Shown one piece after another: positions 61,689 to 64,000 of a stretch of DNA of 64,000 nucleotides. Location: NCBI RefSeq assembly GCF_900172225.1, contig NZ_FWFO01000001.1, positions 1,612,001 through 1,676,000 on the forward strand, given 5' to 3'. Position 1 is the stretch's first letter; each line of letters begins with the position of its first letter. Position numbers and translations under genes: made by a program. The stretch is from Falsiruegeria litorea R37. Lineage in GTDB: Bacteria > Pseudomonadota > Alphaproteobacteria > Rhodobacterales > Rhodobacteraceae. The notes under the pieces are model-generated. The model saw only the letters and a program-made list of their open reading frames with translations. It did not search any database and had not been told where the DNA came from.

Positions 61689-62969
61689 ATGAACTTTCTC
61701 AAATCCACGCTTGCCGGATCAGCGGTATTTGCCACGTTTGCCACTGCCGCTTTGGCCGCCGAGGACACCATCAAGGTTGGTGTGCTGCATTCGCTGTCGG
61801 GCACGATGGCCATCTCGGAAACCACACTGAAAGACACCATGCTGATGCTGATCGACCAGCAAAACGCAAAGGGTGGCCTTCTGGGCAAACAGCTGGAAGC
61901 CGTGGTGGTTGACCCGGCATCGGATTGGCCGCTGTTTGCCGAAAAGGCCCGCGAGCTGCTGACCGTGCACGAGGTCGACGTGATCTTTGGCAACTGGACC
62001 TCGGTCAGCCGCAAGTCGGTCCTGCCGGTGATCGAAGAGCTGAACGGGTTGTTGTTCTATCCTGTGCAGTATGAGGGTGAAGAGAGTTCGAAAAACGTCT
62101 TCTACACCGGCGCGGCGCCCAACCAGCAGGCCATCCCTGCCACCGACTATTTCCTGGAGGAACTGGGGGTCGAGAAATTCGCTCTGCTCGGCACGGACTA
62201 TGTCTACCCCAGGACCACCAACAACATTCTGGAAAGCTACCTGAAGGGCAAAGGTATCGCGGATAGCGATATCTTTGTGAACTACACGCCCTTTGGCCAC
62301 TCGGATTGGTCCAAGATCGTGGCTGATGTGGTGGCGCTGGGCGCTGATGGCAAAAAGGTCGGTGTGATTTCCACTATCAACGGGGACGCCAACATCGGCT
62401 TCTACAAAGAGCTGGCCGCGGCTGGCGTTTCGGCAGACGACATCCCTGTTGTCGCGTTCTCGGTAGGTGAAGAAGAGCTCGCGGGTCTCGACACTTCGAA
62501 CCTGGTTGGGCACTTGGCGGCGTGGAACTATTTCCAGTCGGCGGACAGCGACGTGAACGCCGAGTTTGTGGAAACCTGGAAAGCGACCATGGGAGAAGAG
62601 CGCGTCACCAACGACCCGATGGAAGCGCATTTTATCGGCTTCAACATGTGGGTGAACGCCGCAACCGAAGCAGGCTCGACCGAGGTCGACGCCGTGCGCG
62701 CCGAGATGTACGGCCAGGAATTCCCGAACCTAACCGGCGGTACGGCCGTGATGCTGCCCAATCACCATCTGGCCAAGCCGGTGCTGATCGGCGAGATCCA
62801 GGACGACGGTCAGTTTGACATCATCAGCCAGACCTCTGAAGTGCCGGGCGACGCCTGGACCGATTATCTGCCGGAATCAGCGGTTCTGATCTCGGATTGG
62901 AAAGAGCTGGGTTGCGGTATGTACAACACCGAAACCAAGTCCTGCGTTCAGACGCTGTCGAACTACTAA
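61689..62969 (+). CDS. urtA: Urea ABC transporter, substrate-binding protein
   Basis: The 426-residue protein has a signal peptide (LKSTLAGSAVFATFATAALA) and matches UrtA. Family parts: IKVGVLHSLSGTMAISETTL, VVVDPASDWPLFAEKAREL, LNGLLFYPVQYEGEESSKNV, and ATDYFLEELGVEKFALLGTD. It captures urea in the periplasm for the UrtBC permeases and UrtDE ATPases. The urease operon is divergent to it, so uptake and hydrolysis are linked. A small hairpin (62983-63006) separates it from urtB. Confidence 0.95.
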   Translation: MNFLKSTLAGSAVFATFATAALAAEDTIKVGVLHSLSGTMAISETTLKDTMLMLIDQQNAKGGLLGKQLEAVVVDPASDWPLFAEKARELLTVHEVDVIFGNWTSVSRKSVLPVIEELNGLLFYPVQYEGEESSKNVFYTGAAPNQQAIPATDYFLEELGVEKFALLGTDYVYPRTTNNILESYLKGKGIADSDIFVNYTPFGHSDWSKIVADVVALGADGKKVGVISTINGDANIGFYKELAAAGVSADDIPVVAFSVGEEELAGLDTSNLVGHLAAWNYFQSADSDVNAEFVETWKATMGEERVTNDPMEAHFIGFNMWVNAATEAGSTEVDAVRAEMYGQEFPNLTGGTAVMLPNHHLAKPVLIGEIQDDGQFDIISQTSEVPGDAWTDYLPESAVLISDWKELGCGMYNTETKSCVQTLSNY

Positions 62970-62982
62970 GAGCAACAGGGCG

Positions 62983-63006
62983 AAGGGGCTGGGTTCCGGC
63001 CCCTTC
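62983..63006 (+). other. Small hairpin between urtA and urtB
   Basis: GAAGGG and CCCTTC form a 6-bp stem, extended by one more pair after a mismatch, 13 bp after the urtA stop. No T-run follows. It occupies the same position as the stem-loops after dctP and smoE. Confidence 0.5.
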
Positions 63007-63032
63007 CACCTCAAGACGCGGATAATCCCCAC

Positions 63033-64000
63033 ATGTTACGACTATTCCTTGCGAGTCTCGCAATCCTGTTGTCATGCGTGACGGCAAGCGCCGAAGAGGG
63101 TGCGATACAGCCCCTCTTGCAAGAGCACAGGGAGGTGATTGCCAAAAGCTCTCGCAAGACCATTGGTCCGGCCATTGATGCCATCGCAAACAGTGGTCTG
63201 CCTCAGGCGCAGATAGTGCTTGAGACCTGGGCGTCAAAGTCAATGTGGATGCGTAAATCGGATGGTCTTTTCTTTGTCGGCGAAAAGGCGGACAGCAAGA
63301 ATTATCGCCTGACTGGTTTCGATACGGGCGAAGAGGTTGGGACTTTCCCCAAGAAAGAGCTGAAGCAGCTGAAACCCAACAGCGGCGTTCGTGCATTGAT
63401 CGGCACTGCATTGGTCCAGTTTCAGCTACTGGATGAAGATAAGGCCAAACGGCAGGCGGCGCTGACCTCGATCCAGCGTGATCCTGAGGCGGCTTTGCTG
63501 GCCCCTTTGCGCGCCTCGATTGATCGCGAACCGGATGCAGGGTTGAAGGCGCAGAAACAGCGCCTCGAGCGTTTATTGACGATCGGCTACGACGCCGACC
63601 CGGTCGCCCGGATTGCCGCCATAGAAGAAATGTCTGGCGATCTGGGCGTCGACGTGCGGGCCACGCTGAACCCCTTGGTCGCGACCACACGCGACGTGGC
63701 GCTGGGCACAGTGCCCGAGGGGGTGAATGTTGCTGCGAACCTGACACCCGGCGAGGAAGGGTTTTCTGAAGACGAGGCCTATGACCTTTTGGTGGCCAAG
63801 GGGTTTGCGCCTGCGCGGGTGACCGCAGATGATATGCGCCTTGCGCTGGCCGAGAACATCGAGGGCGGCACCGTGGGTGGCGTTCCGGTTGCGCAGCTGG
63901 ACAAGGATAAGGCTCGCGTACGGGCCTATACCGCATTGGCCGAGGCGGGCAAGGTGCCGCCTTTGGTGAACCCGGCGGGCATTCAGGCCGCGTTGGCTGC
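63033..64000 (+). CDS. urtB: Urea ABC transporter permease, 3' end outside window
   Basis: The frame opens with ATG 63033 and stays open to the window end (322 codons). It begins with a signal peptide (MLRLFLASLAILLSCVTASA) and a long soluble periplasmic-type part rich in Ala, Leu and Glu (IQPLLQEHREVIAKSSRKTI, IGYDADPVARIAAIEE). This N-terminal extension, before the branched-chain type permease helices, is characteristic of proteobacterial UrtB, and the position after urtA confirms it. The membrane part lies beyond the window. Confidence 0.88.
   Translation, partial: MLRLFLASLAILLSCVTASAEEGAIQPLLQEHREVIAKSSRKTIGPAIDAIANSGLPQAQIVLETWASKSMWMRKSDGLFFVGEKADSKNYRLTGFDTGEEVGTFPKKELKQLKPNSGVRALIGTALVQFQLLDEDKAKRQAALTSIQRDPEAALLAPLRASIDREPDAGLKAQKQRLERLLTIGYDADPVARIAAIEEMSGDLGVDVRATLNPLVATTRDVALGTVPEGVNVAANLTPGEEGFSEDEAYDLLVAKGFAPARVTADDMRLALAENIEGGTVGGVPVAQLDKDKARVRAYTALAEAGKVPPLVNPAGIQAALA

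Overview
The window is high-GC chromosomal DNA from an alphaproteobacterium, most likely a marine Roseobacter-group member of the Rhodobacterales. Pointers are a form II coxSLM cluster, a mtoX-type methanethiol oxidase, a DctPQM TRAP system, an smoEFGK-type polyol ABC operon, a ureDABCEFG cluster beside urtAB, and short GGGGGC-rich dispersed hairpins. This is inferred from gene content; no marker-gene comparison was possible.

Layout. 1-2032 (minus): three overlapping cell-surface type genes (two sulfotransferase-like, one glycosyltransferase). 2272-13109 (plus, with one minus-strand secreted protein): a form II CO dehydrogenase-like molybdenum hydroxylase locus with maturation genes coxD, coxE, an XdhC/CoxI-like protein and a molybdopterin-binding protein, the coxS-coxL-coxM structural genes, and an embedded pair of YeeE/YedE sulfur-transport genes behind an FNR-like box and a sulfide-sensor-like operator. 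13106-17484 (minus): methanethiol oxidase with a membrane partner, then a DUF2950/DUF3300 pair. 17621-19692 (minus): infC with an apparent AUA start and a cyclase/hydrolase fusion. 19797-24713 (minus): ferredoxin-NADP reductase and an assimilatory sulfate-reduction operon, with a divergent Lrp-type regulator. 25314-27701 (minus): a class III cyclase and a cytochrome P450.

27762-34395 (plus): a DctB-type sensor kinase, a strikingly degenerate DctD-type regulator, two tandem palindromic operators, and dctPQM. 34538-38753: housekeeping genes (tpiA, a 2OG-Fe oxygenase, ErpA-like and SufT-like Fe-S proteins, a glycerophosphodiesterase). 38934-40577: an OLD-type ATPase/TOPRIM nuclease, the clearest accessory or defence candidate. 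40829-47620: NfeD/SPFH, nucleoside hydrolase, tgt, lon, an HU-like protein. 47640-47714: tRNA-Val(CAC). 48095-55935: a LacI-regulated mannitol uptake and catabolism operon ending at a transposase remnant. 56229-61364 (minus): a complete urease operon containing an easily missed 58-residue His-rich membrane protein. 61689-64000 (plus): urtA and the 5' part of urtB.

Functionally the window combines use of marine small molecules (C4-dicarboxylates, polyols, urea, nucleosides, methanethiol) with sulfur assimilation. The most distinctive points are: (1) a DctD-like regulator with no Walker A lysine and no GAFTGA loop, facing two TGTGCG-N6-CGCACA operators and no visible sigma-54 promoter; (2) overlapping FNR-like and ATTC-N8-GAAT sites before the YeeE pair; (3) a folded leader plus terminator before the CODH maturation genes; (4) the small urease-operon protein; (5) the solitary OLD-type gene; (6) stem-loops directly after the binding-protein gene in all three transporter operons.
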